Part shown: piece after piece, positions 23,690-35,732 of the stretch
How the letters are laid out: each line of letters begins with the position of its first letter
How positions within the stretch are numbered: the stretch's first letter is position 1
Assembly (NCBI GenBank): GCA_019671005.1
Contig: CM033752.1
Location: 19,228,969 to 19,292,968, forward strand
Direction of reading: 5' to 3'
From: Hibiscus mutabilis
Lineage: Eukaryota; Streptophyta; Magnoliopsida; Malvales; Malvaceae
DNA: 64,000 bases
The notes under the pieces: model-generated
What the model was told of the DNA's origin: nothing
What the model saw: only the letters and a program-made list of their open reading frames with translations
Database searches by the model: none
Made by a program: the position numbers and the translations under genes

Positions 23690-25090
23690 GAGTCTAAGAT
23701 ATCTGCACCATTTCTGATTTTCTTGGGGTGTTTTTGGAGGAGTTGCTTGGATTACTACCGGATAGGGAGGTAGAGTTCTGTATTGAGAAGTATATGGATA
23801 CAGCTTTAGTGTCGCTTGCATCGTATCGCATGACAGCGAAGGAGTTTAAGGAGTTAAAGATGCAGCTTTAGGAGTTGCTAGATCGTGGTTTCATCCGACC
23901 TAGTATATCACTGTGGCAATCACCAGTGTTGTTCGTAAAGAAGAAGGATGGCGCGATAAGAATGTGCATTGATTATCGATAATTGAACAAGTTGACGATT
24001 AAGAATAACTATCCTTTTGCTGAGGATTGATGATTTGTTAGATCAGTTTCAAGGTGCTACAGTGTTTTCTAAGATTGATCTGAGGTATGGTATTATCAGA
24101 TGAAGGTGAAAGATAAAGACGTACCGAAGATATCTTTTTGCACGCGTTACGAGCATTACAAGTTCTTAGTGATGCCGTTCGGGTTGACTAATACGCCTGC
24201 AACTTTCATGGACATGCTGAATTGGGTATTCCATGAATTTTTAGATCAATTCGTGGTAGTATTCATCAATGACGTTCTCGTGTACTCTCGTATCGAGGAG
24301 GATCATGATCGACACCTACAGATTGTGTTGTAAATTCTGTTGGATAATAAGCTTTATGCTAAGCTGAGCAAGTGTGAGTTTTGGATTAAGGAAGCAGTCT
24401 TTCTTGGTAATGTTGTTTCGGTGGAAGGTATCCGTGTGGATTTGCAGAAGATTGAAGCAGTCGTGAATTGGAAGCAACCTAAGTCAGTGACAGATGTTCG
24501 TAGTTTCTTGGGGTTAGCAGGGTATTATCATCGCTTTTTTGATGGTTTCTCGAAGGTTGCTGCTCCTTTGACTAATTTGTTGTAAAATGATGTAAGTTTT
24601 GAGTGGATGGAGGGTAGACAACAAGCTTTTGATAAGTTAAAGGAAGCTTTGATGCAAGCTCCGATCTTGATTCAACCTAAACTAGGGAACGAGTTTGTAG
24701 TGTATAGCGATGCATCCTATGTTGGTTTGGGGTGTGTGTTGATGCAAGGGGTAAAGTTGTGGCTTATGCATCTAGGTAGTTGAAGGTGCACGAGCGCAAC
24801 AATCCTATGCATGATATAAAGCATGCTGCGATGGTGTTTGCGTTGAAGATTTGAAGCCATTATCTTTATAATGAGAAGTGTACTGTGTATACAGATTATA
24901 AGAGTTTGAAGTATATGATGTCGTAAAAGGAGTTGAATCTTAGGCAACGGAGATGGTTCGAGTTGCTGAAAGATTATGATTTGACGATTGAGTACCATCC
25001 AGGTAAGGCTAATGTTATAGCCGATGCCTTGAGTAGGAAAGTTGTTGTAGAGCTGAGGGCAATGTTTGCTCGGTTGAGTGTGATGTAAGA
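23690..25090 (+). pseudogene. Reverse transcriptase and RNase H of element C
   Basis: RT motifs in order: ELLDRGFIRPSISLWQSPVL (about 23872-23931), MCIDYR followed by a stop (23962), LVMPFGLTNTPATFMDML (24165-24220) and the active site VVFINDVLVYSR (24255-24290), normally F-I/V-D-D. The first catalytic Asp is Asn. The connection region runs WIKEAVFLGNVVSVEGIRV to FLGLAGYYHRFFDG. RNase H is at about 24600-25045 (YSDASYVGLG, HHILQ-equivalent region decayed, ADALSRK near 25020). Several stops and frameshifts occur. Neither domain would work as written. Confidence 0.9.
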
Positions 25091-25097
25091 TGGTGAT

Positions 25098-26536
25098 TTG
25101 TTAGCTGAGTTGCAAGTGAAGCCATTGGTGTTGCAGTTGATCAAGAAGAAACAATCGTATGGTGATTTGTTGGTACCACATGTTAAGGATATTATGGATG
25201 GTAATCAGAAAGATTTTTGTTTTAATGATGAGGGTGTTTTGTGTTTCAAGAGTCGAGTGGTTGTGCCGAAGGATAAGGAGTTAAGGCACATTATTTTGAC
25301 TAAAGCACATTTAAGTACTTTTGCTATGCATCCGGGTAGTACAAAGATGTATAAGGATTTGAAAAAGGAATATTTTTGGGTTGGTTAGAAGAAGGATGTA
25401 GCAGATTTTGTTGCTCGTTTGTATGGTATGTCAGCATGTCAAGGCTGAGCATCAATTTTCTTTCGGGTTGTTACTATCGTTGAGGATTTCGGAATGGAAG
25501 TGGGAGAGAATTACCATGGATTTTGTAACTGGTTTGCCTTTGACTCCATCAAAGAAGAATTCTGTATGGGTGGTTGTGGATAGGTTTACGAAGTGTGCAT
25601 ATTTTCTGGCTGTGCATACGACGTATACTTTGGATAAGTTGGTGGATTTGTATGTTGCTGAGATTGTAAGGCTGCATAGGGTGCCTAAGTCTATAGTATC
25701 AGATAGGGATCTACGCTATACATTAAGGTTTTGGGAGTGTTTGTATAGGGATTTGGGTACGCGTTTGAATTTCAGTACTTCGTATCATCCTCAAATGGAT
25801 GGTCAGTTTGAACGCGTTATTCAAGTGTTGGAAGATATGTTGCGGTGTTGTATCATTGATTTTTAAGGAACGTGGGAGAAGCAACTACCGTTGGTGGAGT
25901 TTGCCTATAATAATAGTTATCAGGCTAGTATTCAAATGGCGCCGTATGAAGCTTTGCATGGTAGGAGGTGTCGTACACAACTTTGTTGGGCAAAGACAGG
26001 TGAGAAGTATGTTTCTTTGCCTGATGTGCTGAAAGACACTAATGAGAAGGTGAAGCTTATTAGCGATCAGTTAAAGGCGGCTATGAATAGACAAAAGTCA
26101 TATGCTGACTTGAGGCGGCGAGAGATTGAGTTTGCGGTTAGAGATAAGAGTGTTTCTTAAGGTTTCGCCTTGGAAGAAGGTAATGAGGTTTGGACGAAAA
26201 GGCAAGTTGAGTCCAAGGTTCATTGGGCCTTACGAGGTGTTGGAGCATGTTGGTCCAGTTGCTTATAGGTTGAGGTTGCCTGCGGAGTTGGAGAAGATAC
26301 ATGATGTTTTCCATGTATCGATGCTTCAGAGATATAGATCAGACCCATCACATGTGATGCCTATTGAGGAAATTGAATTGAATCCGAATTTGACTTATGA
26401 TGAGGAGCCGATGAAAATTTTGGATTCTAGCAGTAAAGTTCTTCGTGGAAAGACTGTTGAGTTGGTAAAGGTGTTATGGCGACATCGTGGTGTAGAGGAA
26501 GCCAATTGTGAAAGTAAAGAGAACATGAAGAAGTAG
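25098..26536 (+). pseudogene. Integrase and chromodomain of element C
   Basis: The zinc-finger part is at about 25290-25440 (ILTKAHLSTFAMHPGSTKMY, later CMVCQHVKAEH). The catalytic core keeps all three acidic positions: MDFVTGLPL, VSDRDLRYT and FERVIQ (25516-25830). One stop (25864-25866) breaks the core before VEFAYNNSYQASIQMAPYEA. The C-terminal part (FIGPYEVLEHVGPVAYRL, HDVFHVSMLQRY) is followed by the chromodomain-like end (VELVKVLWRHRGVEEANCE, about 26455-26510), with Cys where the family has Trp. This is the best preserved part of C. Confidence 0.9.
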
Positions 26537-26582
26537 TTCATTACCTTTTTCCGTCATGGAAATTTCAAGGACGAAATTTCTT

Positions 26583-26595
26583 AAGAGGGGATAGT
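26583..26595 (+). other. Polypurine tract of element C
   Basis: AAGAGGGGATAGT lies directly before the 3' LTR start TGTAATGCCCC, and follows the conserved AAGGACGAAATTTCTT context. Confidence 0.88.
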
Positions 26596-28709
26596 TGTAA
26601 TGCCCCAAATTTGGGCCTAGATGTTAGAAATATCGATTAGAAAGTTTAGGGGAACCGAATTAGGCAATTCGAGCTAGTTTTAGGAATTAATTCTTAATAA
26701 ATGGTTTTTGGTTAAAATAAATTATGGAAAAATATTAGAAAATGTTTAATTAATATTCTAAGGGTTTTGGAAAACTCAATTTGAAGAAATAAAATCTAAT
26801 TTTGGGACATTTTGGTCTGGTGACTAAAATGTAAAGTTTTTAAAACTGTTTGGGTGACTAAAACAAAAGGGTCAAAACTTAAAATCTTTAAGGAGCTAAT
26901 TTACTCAGATTTTCCCTTAATTTAGGCTATTTTAAATGGTTTTTAAAAGGTTATTAAATAAAAATAAAAGAGATTTGATTAAAAGGATTTTAATAACCAA
27001 TTTCATTTTCTTACGTAACTACTTTTGCTCTTAACTTTCTCAGCAGCCGAACCATCAATTTTACTCTAAAATTACCAAGAAACATTCCTTTTAGATTTTC
27101 TTTTGTTTTCTGAATTGATTCTTTTATTTATGCACCAAATCCTATTTGTTTTCTTGGAGATTTCACTCTAATCTTGCCAATTAAGGGAGAAATAAGCAAT
27201 TAGAGGTGATTTTCATTTCTCTCCTCTAATTAAAGATTCTTTATTGAAATTCCCTAGTTCTTGATCCTTTACAACTGATTTTTGTTATGTTTTTATGATT
27301 AAATCATGATTATAATGTTTTAATTGAGTTTTGATAAGAAATTTGATGAATCTTGATATGGATCTAATTTGTGTTGATTCTAATTGATTTAGATCATTTG
27401 TAAGATATGTTTTAATGTTATGAGAAGAGATTAATAAAAGGAATCCCGAAACTAAGTGAATTGCTAATTTTTTAGGTTGTAAATAGTTAGATTTTGAGGT
27501 GATCTTGGTGTTAAAAGGTTGCTGGGGGTATAAGGTTGTTATATTGTTGTTTTGGATGTTAATTGATGATGTTAAGATGTTAAAATAGTTAGGTTTTGGT
27601 TGGGCTTTTTGTAGGTTGAGTTTGGTGGTGCTTTCGGATGTTTTGAAGAAGTGTTTGATGGTTTTTAGTGAGGTGAAGTTGAGGAGATGCGCCGTTATGT
27701 TTAGAGATGCATGGAAATGCATTAATCCTCTGGTTTTGTGTGGGTAAAATAGGGGAGATGGATCCTTCATCCTTTGGAGAGGTTTCGAAGGCTTCAGAAG
27801 CTTGGTTTCGCATCGGCTAGTGAAGCATTGTGTTGTCGTTGAGTGGAAACATGGTATACTGCTTTTAAAAGGTTTGAAGATGATTTTTGGGAGTTTAGAT
27901 TAAGTTTGAAACACTTGTCTAAGCTTGAAAGTAAGTATTGGTTGATCTCGCTCTCATTTTTGATTTTGTAAAATAAAAATCTCATGCACATGTTTATGGT
28001 TTTGATTACTTACCGTTATATGTATGTTTTAGAAATGAAAGATGTTGCAAATGATCATATGTGATGACTATTAAGTATGACAAATGGTTTATGAAAAGAG
28101 TTTTGAGAATGCTAAGATACATGGTTTAATGAATTGGAAATTGGTTTGATTTGATGCATATGCAAAACAGTGAGGTAATGTGGTTTTATAGAGTATATTG
28201 GCACTGAGATTAAAAGTTATCAGATATAGTTGGCTAGCCATAGGGTTTAAAGTGCACTATAATAAGTCGTCGCATGTGTGTCGAGGTGTCAAGAGTGTGC
28301 CATGCTCCACCATGAGAACCGCAGCGGTCGAGGGGTTAAAAGTTTGCCAATTCTCCTGCTGGTGGATTTATACATCATAACCTTTGAGGGTTAGTAGTAC
28401 CATGCTCTGGTTCAAGGATCTATGTGAAGTGGTCGAAGTAACCACTTGGAAAATTCGTGTATCCGATGTGTTTTTATAAATAGATTGAAATGGTTTTTGG
28501 GTCACTTGAATGACAATATATGATATAATGTATAATGAGAAATTGATTATATTTTGTATACTATGGTTTATACATGAGATGCTGTTTAAGCTTGCTATTT
28601 TTGAGGTTTTAGCATGAGAAAACTTAAATTGAGGTTTATGCTAGAAATCCATGATACATGTGTTGCAATTGTTTAAAAGTGCATATTTTTTTTGAAATTG
28701 AGGTCTCGA
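26596..28709 (+). repeat. 3' LTR of element C, truncated (2114 bp)
   Basis: It aligns with 18605-20698 of the 5' LTR and then stops at GAGGTCTCGA. About 1.0 kb present in the 5' LTR (20699-21699) is missing. It carries a 32-bp segment near 26837-26868 that the 5' LTR lacks. TATCT follows directly. Confidence 0.88.
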
Positions 28710-28714
28710 TATCT

Positions 28715-28893
28715 TTACTTGAGTCAGCACCACTATCACAACAAAATGATGTCACGCAGCTCGGATTCCCACCAATGTTCCTCAGCTCGCTCCAAGGAAA
28801 TTGTGATACAAATCAAAAGCATTTATGAAGTCTCTAACCCTTTCTACCTTAATTGATTACCCAACAACTAACCTTTCTCACACACAAGGTCAT
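28715..28893 (-). other. Element B internal segment 2
   Basis: About 180 bp of B between C and E. It ends with the GTCAT that is duplicated by the E insertion. No coding motif seen. Confidence 0.6.
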
Positions 28894-30309
28894 TGATGTG
28901 ATCTCGGTTGCGGAAGATCCGAGATTGCTTACTTTCCCGATCAAATTAAAGTGACCCGAACAAGGTAGTCTTCAACTTGGAAATTCTAATTGTAATGGCG
29001 CGGAAGTAAAAGAGAAATTTAGTTGGAAAATAGGAAAGTTGGAGGATGGATCAAGACCCGCTAACTATAATGAGTTAGGAACCTTCGATATAATAAAATG
29101 GATGAATGCCACACTCGGGGAGTGATAAGTTTGGTAGATAGACGCCACAAGCTAGGCTTGATAAGTCTAAGGATAAAAAAATAAGACAATCTCAATTGTA
29201 TTTCAATGCAAAGGTTTACAAGTATATGAAAATGAGAAATGTAGCCACTATTTATAGGCTTTGCATGGATGATGCGAAAAGGCACCCTTGAAGGGTGAAG
29301 AGTGGCCGGTCATGTATGAAGAGAGAGGAGTCATTTGGAAGCAACTCTTCCATGAAAAGACATGACTCTTGGAAGACACCTTTGGAGTGAATTATCATGA
29401 CTTTTGAGATGACCTTTGGTGAATAGACATGAATTTTGGGAGGCAGCTCCTGGTAAAGAGACATGACTTTTGGTGAAAAGTCACAACTTTTGGGAGGCAC
29501 ATCTTGGTGAAGAGTTACACCCTTTCATCATCCAATCCGTTTGGTGTGAAGAAAACATTTCCTTTGATTTCCAAAGCTGTCCATGCTCCTCTCCAATGGA
29601 TTTTCAGTTTTCTCGAATTGATTTTCCAGCCTGCATTATCTTCTATAAAATGATCATATCTCAAGCTCCCGATATCGGATTGATGTGATTCAAAATACGT
29701 TGGAAAGCTAAGATATAGAGGGGCAAGTTCCAAGAAGACTTCAAAGCCCAGATATGCCCGAATCCCATCCAAAACGGAGGACAAGTTGACTGATGTTCTT
29801 GATCTTGAAATGAGGCAAATTCAAACATGAATAATAGTTGCTGTCCATACTTGAATAGTGCGTTAAACACATAGGAATGTCATTCAAGCTCCTAATCTAT
29901 TCACACACCTTTTTTTTCTTGTTTGCTTTAATATTTGGATCGACCACTTGAACCAAGATGCCAAGCCACATTCATGTATGAATATAATGCACACCAAACC
30001 TTCACATATGTAACATATATGAAATTATAACATAATATAAATACGTGGCTAATAAGAACTCCCTTCGAATCAATGTGACATCTTCAATGGTGGAGGCTCT
30101 TCCTTGGGGTTGAAGTAATACCTCACATATCCATGCTTGCCACGAACATAATTAATTAGAACCTTCAGATACCCAAATTTGTTACAAACATCTCAGGTTA
30201 AGCTTGCAGGAGCTTCTTGAGGGTTCTTGGTCATAGAACACTTGCCTCGATCAAATGGACTTTTTACTTTACCTTGAAACTTGTAAGGCTCGTGTCTAGG
30301 ATCACATCA
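28894..30309 (-). repeat. 3' LTR of element E (1416 bp)
   Basis: It begins TGATGTGATCTCGG and ends GATCACATCA, giving a near-perfect 10-bp inverted end. It matches 31437-32857 throughout. CTATTTATAG at 29248-29257 is a TATA box read on the minus strand. The reading frames inside the LTR are not supported as genes. Confidence 0.9.
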
Positions 30310-30510
30310 TTCACTCATTCTTTAAATCGATTCGTCATCGAATAGAAAATTTTGATAGTAGAGAAAAACGTTGATGTCGGCCTTGCACATTTCAAGCATG
30401 TGTCATACCCTCCCTCTTTAAAGCGATTCATCTTCAAATTCCAATCGCTATAAAGAGATCGAACATACTTGCAACCCAAAAAAATTATGGTCATGGGAGG
30501 AGCAACCAAA
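30310..30510 (-). pseudogene. Element E: end of pol and polypurine region
   Basis: On the minus strand LEFEDESL and then RFKEGGYDTCLK (about 30450-30400) resemble the conserved last residues of pol in a gypsy group. The purine run AAAGAGGGAGGGTATGA (30421-30405) would be the polypurine region. A second, weaker copy of TNRFKE lies at about 30330-30310 beside the LTR, so this edge seems duplicated. Identification rests on a short motif. Confidence 0.5.
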
Positions 30511-31068
30511 CTGAGTCAATCGCTTTTGAGGATAAGAAATCCTCAGATTACTAATGCCATTGGGAAAATATCCTTCTTCACCAAGCAAAGAGAAGTCTTT
30601 GCCATAAATGGAGAAGTCTTTTTGTATCCCTCGTGGTGGTTTGAAAAAAATATTTGGTTAAACTAAATATCTTGCACTTGCTTCAATGCCTCAGGAATGA
30701 GACTGATTAGCTCACCATTGAACATGATTAGATACTTGATAAAAATTTCATCAAGCAAGATCTGTCTTTCTTTTGCCATGGCATAAATAAAACTTGCCCT
30801 TCATCGATTAACCACTTCAACTTGAAAGGTTGAGGACTCTTCGTTGGTACTTCAATTTGTTCCACCAAAGTCACATTTGTGGTGCAAATGATCATGGATT
30901 GGTTGGATTTTGAGGAATCTCCTTCGATGGGATAATTGGTCTTGTTTGCCTATTCGCTTTCCAAATCATCCACAGATGTTATACCACCTTCGTCATTAAT
31001 TCTACTACAAACAATTTTATCATTGGTGTAGCAAACAATTAAAGATTGATTAGACTTACTTGTTTCTT

Positions 31069-31293
31069 TTAAGGCCCTTTTTTCCGAATCATCATTGGTC
31101 GTAACTTGCAAGCGTCTTTAGGTATTATGGTGCTCCAATTAGGACATTGGCTAGGAACATGTCCTTCTCCCAAACACCGGTAACAACAAATGACTTTTTC
31201 TTCACTTGGGGGAATCTTCTTCTTGTGTTCTTTTGGCACCTGCTCCCTTGGTTGAGAACAAGCTGTAGTCATTCTAAAGATAATTCTATCCAT
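31069..31293 (-). pseudogene. Element E: gag zinc-knuckle fragment
   Basis: The minus-strand frame contains CCYRCLGEGHVPSQCPN, a C-x2-C-x4-H-x4-C nucleocapsid knuckle as in Ty3/gypsy Gag, preceded by a basic stretch (PKEHKKKIPPSEEK). The capsid domain upstream and all of pol downstream are missing. Such a fragment could at most bind RNA; there is no sign that it is translated. Confidence 0.8.
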
Positions 31294-31420
31294 CTACTCT
31301 TTTATTGTATTGAATTTGTGTTGTAGCAATTTTCCACCTCGCAGAGAAAAGCTTGTTGAGCTCTATCATCATCAAAAATATTTCTTTTTGAAATTCAGGT
31401 TATGACGTACCTTAATTAAC

Positions 31421-31436
31421 TAGCTCTAATATCAAA
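31421..31436 (-). other. Primer-binding site of element E (decayed)
   Basis: Read on the minus strand, TTTGATATTAGAGCTA directly after the 5' LTR end resembles TGGTATCAGAGCTA, the initiator tRNA-Met site, with three or four changes. Confidence 0.75.
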
Positions 31437-32857
31437 TGATGCGATCTCGGTTGCGAAAGATCTGAGATTGCTTATTTTCCCGATCGAATTAAGGTAACCC
31501 GAACAAGGTAGGGTTCAACTTGGAAATTATGATTGTAATGGCGCGGAAGTAAAAGATAAATGTAGTTGGAAAATAGGAAAGTTGGAGGATGGATCGAGAC
31601 TCGCTTATTATAATGAGTTAGGAACCTTTGATATAATAAAATGAATGAATGCCACGCTCGGAGAGTGATAAGTTCGGTAGAGAGACGCCACAAGCTAGGC
31701 TTGATAAGTCTAAGGATAAAACAATGAGACAATCTCAATTGTATTACAATTACAAAGGTTTACAAGCTATAGGAAAATGAGAAATGTAGCCACTATTTAT
31801 AGGCTTTACATGGGTGATGCGAAAAGGCACCCTTGAAGGGTGAAGAGAGGCCGGTCATGTATGAAGAGAAAAGAGTCCTTTGGAAGCACCTCTTACATGA
31901 AAATACATGACTCTTGGAAGACACCTTTTGGAGTGAATAATCATGACATTTTTTTGATAACCTTTGGTGAAGAGACATGACTTTTGGGAGGAACCTCTTG
32001 GTAAAAGACATGACTTTTGGTGAAAAGTCACAACTTTTGGGAGCCACCTCTTTGTGAAGAGTTACACCCTTTCCTCCTCCTATCTATTTGGTGTGAAGAA
32101 AACATGTTCTTTGATTTCCAATGTTGTCCATGCTCATCTTCAATGGATTTTTGGTTTTCCCAAATTGATTTTCCAGCATGCACTGTCTTCAATAAAATGA
32201 TCATATCTCAAGCTCCGATATTGGATTAACATGATTCAAAATGATTTGGAAAGCTAATATATAGAGGATCAAGTTCCAAGAAGACTTCAAAGCCCAGATG
32301 TGCCCGAATCCCATCAAAAAATAGAGGACAAGTTGACTGATGTTCTTGATCTTGAAATGAGACAACTTCAAACATGAATAATAGTTGTTGTCCAAACTTG
32401 ACATAGTGCGTTAAACATATAAGAATGTCATTCAAGATCCCAATCTCTTCACACACCTGTTTTTCATGTTTGTTTGAATGTTTGGACCGACCAATTGAAC
32501 CAAAATGCCAAGCCACGTTCATGTATGAATATAATGCACACCAAACATTCAAATATGTAACATATATGAAATTATAACATAATATAAATATGTGACTAAT
32601 AAGAACTCCCTCCGAATCAATGTGACATTTTCAATGGTGGAGGCTCTTCCTTGGGGTCGAAGTAATACCTCACATCTCCGTGCTTGCCACGAACATAATT
32701 AATTCGAACCTTCAGATACCTAAATTTGTTGCAAAAATCTCAGATTAAGCTTGTAGGAGCTTTTTGAGGCTTATTGGTCATAGAACACTAGGCTCAATCA
32801 AATAGACTTTTTTACTTCGCCTTGAACCTTGTAAGGCTTGTATCTAGGATCACATCA
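31437..32857 (-). repeat. 5' LTR of element E (1421 bp)
   Basis: It starts at TGATGCGATCTCGG on the plus strand and ends GGATCACATCA before GTCAT. It matches 28894-30309 with scattered substitutions and small indels. CTATTTATAG at 31793-31802 is the minus-strand TATA box, well placed to start transcription towards the internal region. Confidence 0.9.
31793..31802 (-). promoter_or_regulatory. TATA box in the 5' LTR of E
   Basis: CTATAAATAG on the minus strand, kept identically in the 3' LTR at 29248-29257. Confidence 0.6.
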
Positions 32858-32862
32858 GTCAT

Positions 32863-34194
32863 TAAGGAAATTATCTTGTCAACACTCATATTTCCACATT
32901 CCTTATACATTCACCTGTGTCACATAAAGCATCAAACTTATATTCGAGAGACAATATGATGGCCCCTACCCTATCATTGCTGAAACACCTCAAATATTAA
33001 TTCAGACATCAACGTTACCACGACACGCTTCAAAGAGAGAAATCCTCATTCTAAAATTCATTTTGAATTTACTAGCCTCCAATACTTTAACTGTAAACAT
33101 CTCATTCTTGCATCCATCCCAGAAGAACACACGTACACTTCATAATCTGTTAAATGAATCATCTATTTTAGGAGACAAGTAACAGTCTTTCACTGCCAAC
33201 TAACTAGCAACGGTTTAAGCATCACCCCCAACAAACCAACTTCTTACTAATGAATAAGCATCACCCCCAACGAACCTACTTCTTACTAAGTAACAGTCTT
33301 TCACTGCCAAAAGAAACTTCACTCGAGTTGAGCGTTTGCAACTAAACCTCTGATTCTCTTAATTGGGTTGGTGTCCTCTAATAAGGGTGATGGGCACCGA
33401 CATCCCACTCGGCCTTACCTCAACATCCACTCACGTCCTTGACAAGGAGGAAGTCTTGACGACTCCTCCAAGAAGCATAAACAAACAATCTAATAATTTG
33501 AAAGCTCTTGAGCATAGAACTACACATGTTGGCATCTACCAAACGGTCAAACATGTCCCACAAACCCATCATGCTATTCTCTAAATAACCACTACAAAAT
33601 TCATGGTATAACGGTAACGATTTAAAATTCTCATTACCAAAGATTGGGTTCCCTCAAGTTCTTAAAGCCTCGAGCACAACTCTTGACATTACAGGCTAGC
33701 ATAAAGCTTGATTAACCTAAGCAATTTTCAAGATGCAACAACTCTCAAGAAGGTAGCTTCATCAAACCTGTAGAACGTCTAACTTTGGTCACACCCTAGC
33801 GAACTAGTAGATCCTAAATCTACTATCTCTGAGAAATGTACTCGAGAAGGGCTTTGATACTTCTCAAGGGTCCTCCAACCAACGTGCATCCACTGATCAA
33901 TTATGGAAGTGGGTTATCCATACCCATAAAATAAACGATATTCACGCTTAATAGTAAATATTCATTGCCACAAACTCTCATGACATATCCGAAGGCTTTG
34001 GAGCATCTATAACACTCAACGAAGAACCATTTAGGTGGCGGGAGGAAGACACATCCTTGACTCTGGCATCATTCAACTAACTCACATCTCAACAATCTGG
34101 GGTGACCTTACCCCCAAAATCACTCCCATAAGTAGTTCAACACTTAACTCGGCTCTTTCGGCCACGATCGTAACCATCTTAACGTCGCAACATT
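32863..34194 (-). other. Element B internal segment 3
   Basis: About 1.3 kb between E and F that continues the internal region of B. I see no gag, pol or known domain on either strand. A plus-strand frame at 33363-33584 is open but without recognisable features. A direct repeat of 'GCATCACCCCCAACRAACC' with 'ACTTCTTACTAA' occurs near 33220-33290. Confidence 0.6.
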
Positions 34195-34199
34195 AGGCG

Positions 34200-35610
34200 T
34201 GCTAAGTGTGAAAAAGTACTATATTTCTACCATTTTTACTCTTAATTATTGTTAGACTTTGGCTCATTTTAGTTGCATTATTAGGTATTCATGCATAATT
34301 TCACTGTTTCTTTTGCCGTTAAGCTTGATTACCCAATTTGGTTGATTTTCTGGAAAAATATATTGCTTTGGTGTGCTTTTGTGTGCAGGAACTAATTGCC
34401 AAAGCAATTGGGAAATTGCCAAGGCAATTGAGGATAAGATGACATGGCAGCCGAATGTGATGACTGGATAAATCTAAGTTGTTCGAGATAAAGTGTGAAG
34501 AACAAGGATAAATCCTAGAAGAGTTGGAGTTCCAAGAAGAGATTAAATTCCAAGAGTTTTATGAGAAGTTTTTGGAGGAATAAAAATATAATAATATAAG
34601 ATAATTATTTCTTTTAGGTTATTTGATTCCAACTTAACTTCCTCCTCAAATAAGGATTTCAACCTAGCTATCTCCTATATAAGATCAAGCTCCAACTTGA
34701 AGAAGAGTCAAATTTTAGAGAGAAAAATAGAGGGCTGTCAACATCTTGTTCTTCTTCCTTCTTGTCGATTAGATTCATGCTAGGGAGATTATCTCTTATT
34801 TTTATTTTGCACCCAGCCATGAACTAATTTTAATTGGCTTGGGTTATTGTGTTTTTGTGGTTGTGAGAATGATTGGATTTGTTTAGGTTTTGATTTTGCA
34901 ATTTCAATTCAAGGTTTTTTCATTCTTGGTTCTTATATTTGATTACGAGTGAATTGGGAGAGGATCTCGTGAATTCATCCATTTATCTAATATCAGGAGA
35001 GTTAGATTCAAGAAATGAATGAGCATGGTTTTCATGCAATCAATCGATGGTGAAGACTAATCCGACTTAGGAATAAGTTGCGGATTTCAACAGCTAAAAG
35101 GAGCACAAGATCGATGATTGTCCACCCTTGGTTCACGCAGGGATGTATTATCAAAGCATGCACAATTAATAGGGTTTTGAGTTAGGGATAACGAGAAACC
35201 ATTGAAGAATGCTTCGCTGAACTTTAAAGGTTATCGCCCAATTGCCAAGGCAATCATTCAAATCTCAATTGCCCAAGCAATCATAGAATTGCCCTGGCAA
35301 TCCGACTGTATCCAATTGACGAAACAATAGAGCCATTCTAGCACTCAATTACCAAGACAATCCATTCAACTATCACCCTATAACTCACGATAACCCGACC
35401 TACTCTCTCTTATTTGACTACAATTCTCTTTACTTTAATTGCTATTTTACTTTACCTGACAAAATCAACCCCTATTATCAATTGTGTTTTTATTTTTACA
35501 GTGCGAGAAGTCCCGAAGTAGCACCAATCCTTGTGGAGACGATATCTAATCTATACTATTACTTGCGACGTGTACACTTGTACCGTTTGCGTTGCATTCA
35601 AATCACGCAA
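34200..35610 (+). repeat. 5' LTR of element F (about 1411 bp)
   Basis: It starts TGCTAAGTGTGAAAAAG and ends at AATCACGCAA; the partner LTR ends AATCACACAACA, so a few bases at the border are lost here. In the first 120 bp it differs from the 3' LTR at about nine positions, suggesting an old insertion. TATA box CTATATAAG at 34675-34683. It contains five copies of the ATTGCC-GGCAAT palindrome. Confidence 0.9.
34675..34683 (+). promoter_or_regulatory. TATA box in the 5' LTR of F
   Basis: CTATATAAG, identical at 44533-44541 in the 3' LTR, about 475 bp into the LTR. Confidence 0.6.
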
Positions 35611-35732
35611 GTTGCCGGGGATTGGAAATAGCAACTTTGTTTTTAATTCCTTGCACTTTTACTTTTATTTTTATTTTTATTTTTATTTTTTCAGTTTCAA
35701 AGGACTTACAAATTTTGGTTTTGCATCTGTGT
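35611..35732 (+). other. Leader of element F with primer-binding region and TTTTTCAG
   Basis: GTTGCCGGGGATTGG (35611-35625) is the typical leader of Athila/Tat elements; the front of the usual PBS (TGGCGCC) is missing together with the LTR end. Then comes a pyrimidine run with TTTTAT units ending TTTTTTCAG (35693), which looks like a splice acceptor. Gag starts shortly after, at ATG 35733. Splicing is speculative. Confidence 0.6.

Larger units (their letters stand above)
18605..28709 (+). mobile_element. Element C: chromodomain Ty3/gypsy retrotransposon with truncated 3' LTR
   Basis: Order: 5' LTR 18605-21699, PBS 21705-21722, gag, protease, RT, RNase H, integrase, chromodomain, polypurine tract, 3' LTR 26596-28709. 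It sits in the internal region of B. TATCT precedes the 5' LTR (18600-18604), and TATCT (28710-28714) follows the truncated 3' LTR. The last 1.0 kb of the 3' LTR is absent. Coding regions have stops plus changes at catalytic residues, so C is dead. Long LTRs, a Met-type PBS and a chromodomain suggest the Tekay/Del lineage (inference). Confidence 0.9.
28894..32857 (-). mobile_element. Element E: small non-autonomous gypsy-derived LTR element
   Basis: Two LTRs (28894-30309 and 31437-32857) flank 1.1 kb of internal sequence, and the whole is bordered by GTCAT on both sides (28889-28893 and 32858-32862). The minus orientation is shown by a decayed Met-type PBS next to the right LTR and a gag zinc knuckle read on the minus strand. 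Only a zinc knuckle and the last codons of pol survive; capsid, protease, RT, RNase H and integrase are gone. It is a deletion derivative, complete in its LTRs. Confidence 0.92.

Noticed and set aside
29252..29870. Several open frames in the LTR of E, also seen in the partner LTR
   Set aside because: They overlap on both strands and are broken differently in the two LTRs; no promoter or motif supports them.
30310..31436. Idea that 28894-32857 is two solo LTRs
   Set aside because: A PBS, a gag knuckle and one shared GTCAT duplication outside both LTRs show that it is a single element.
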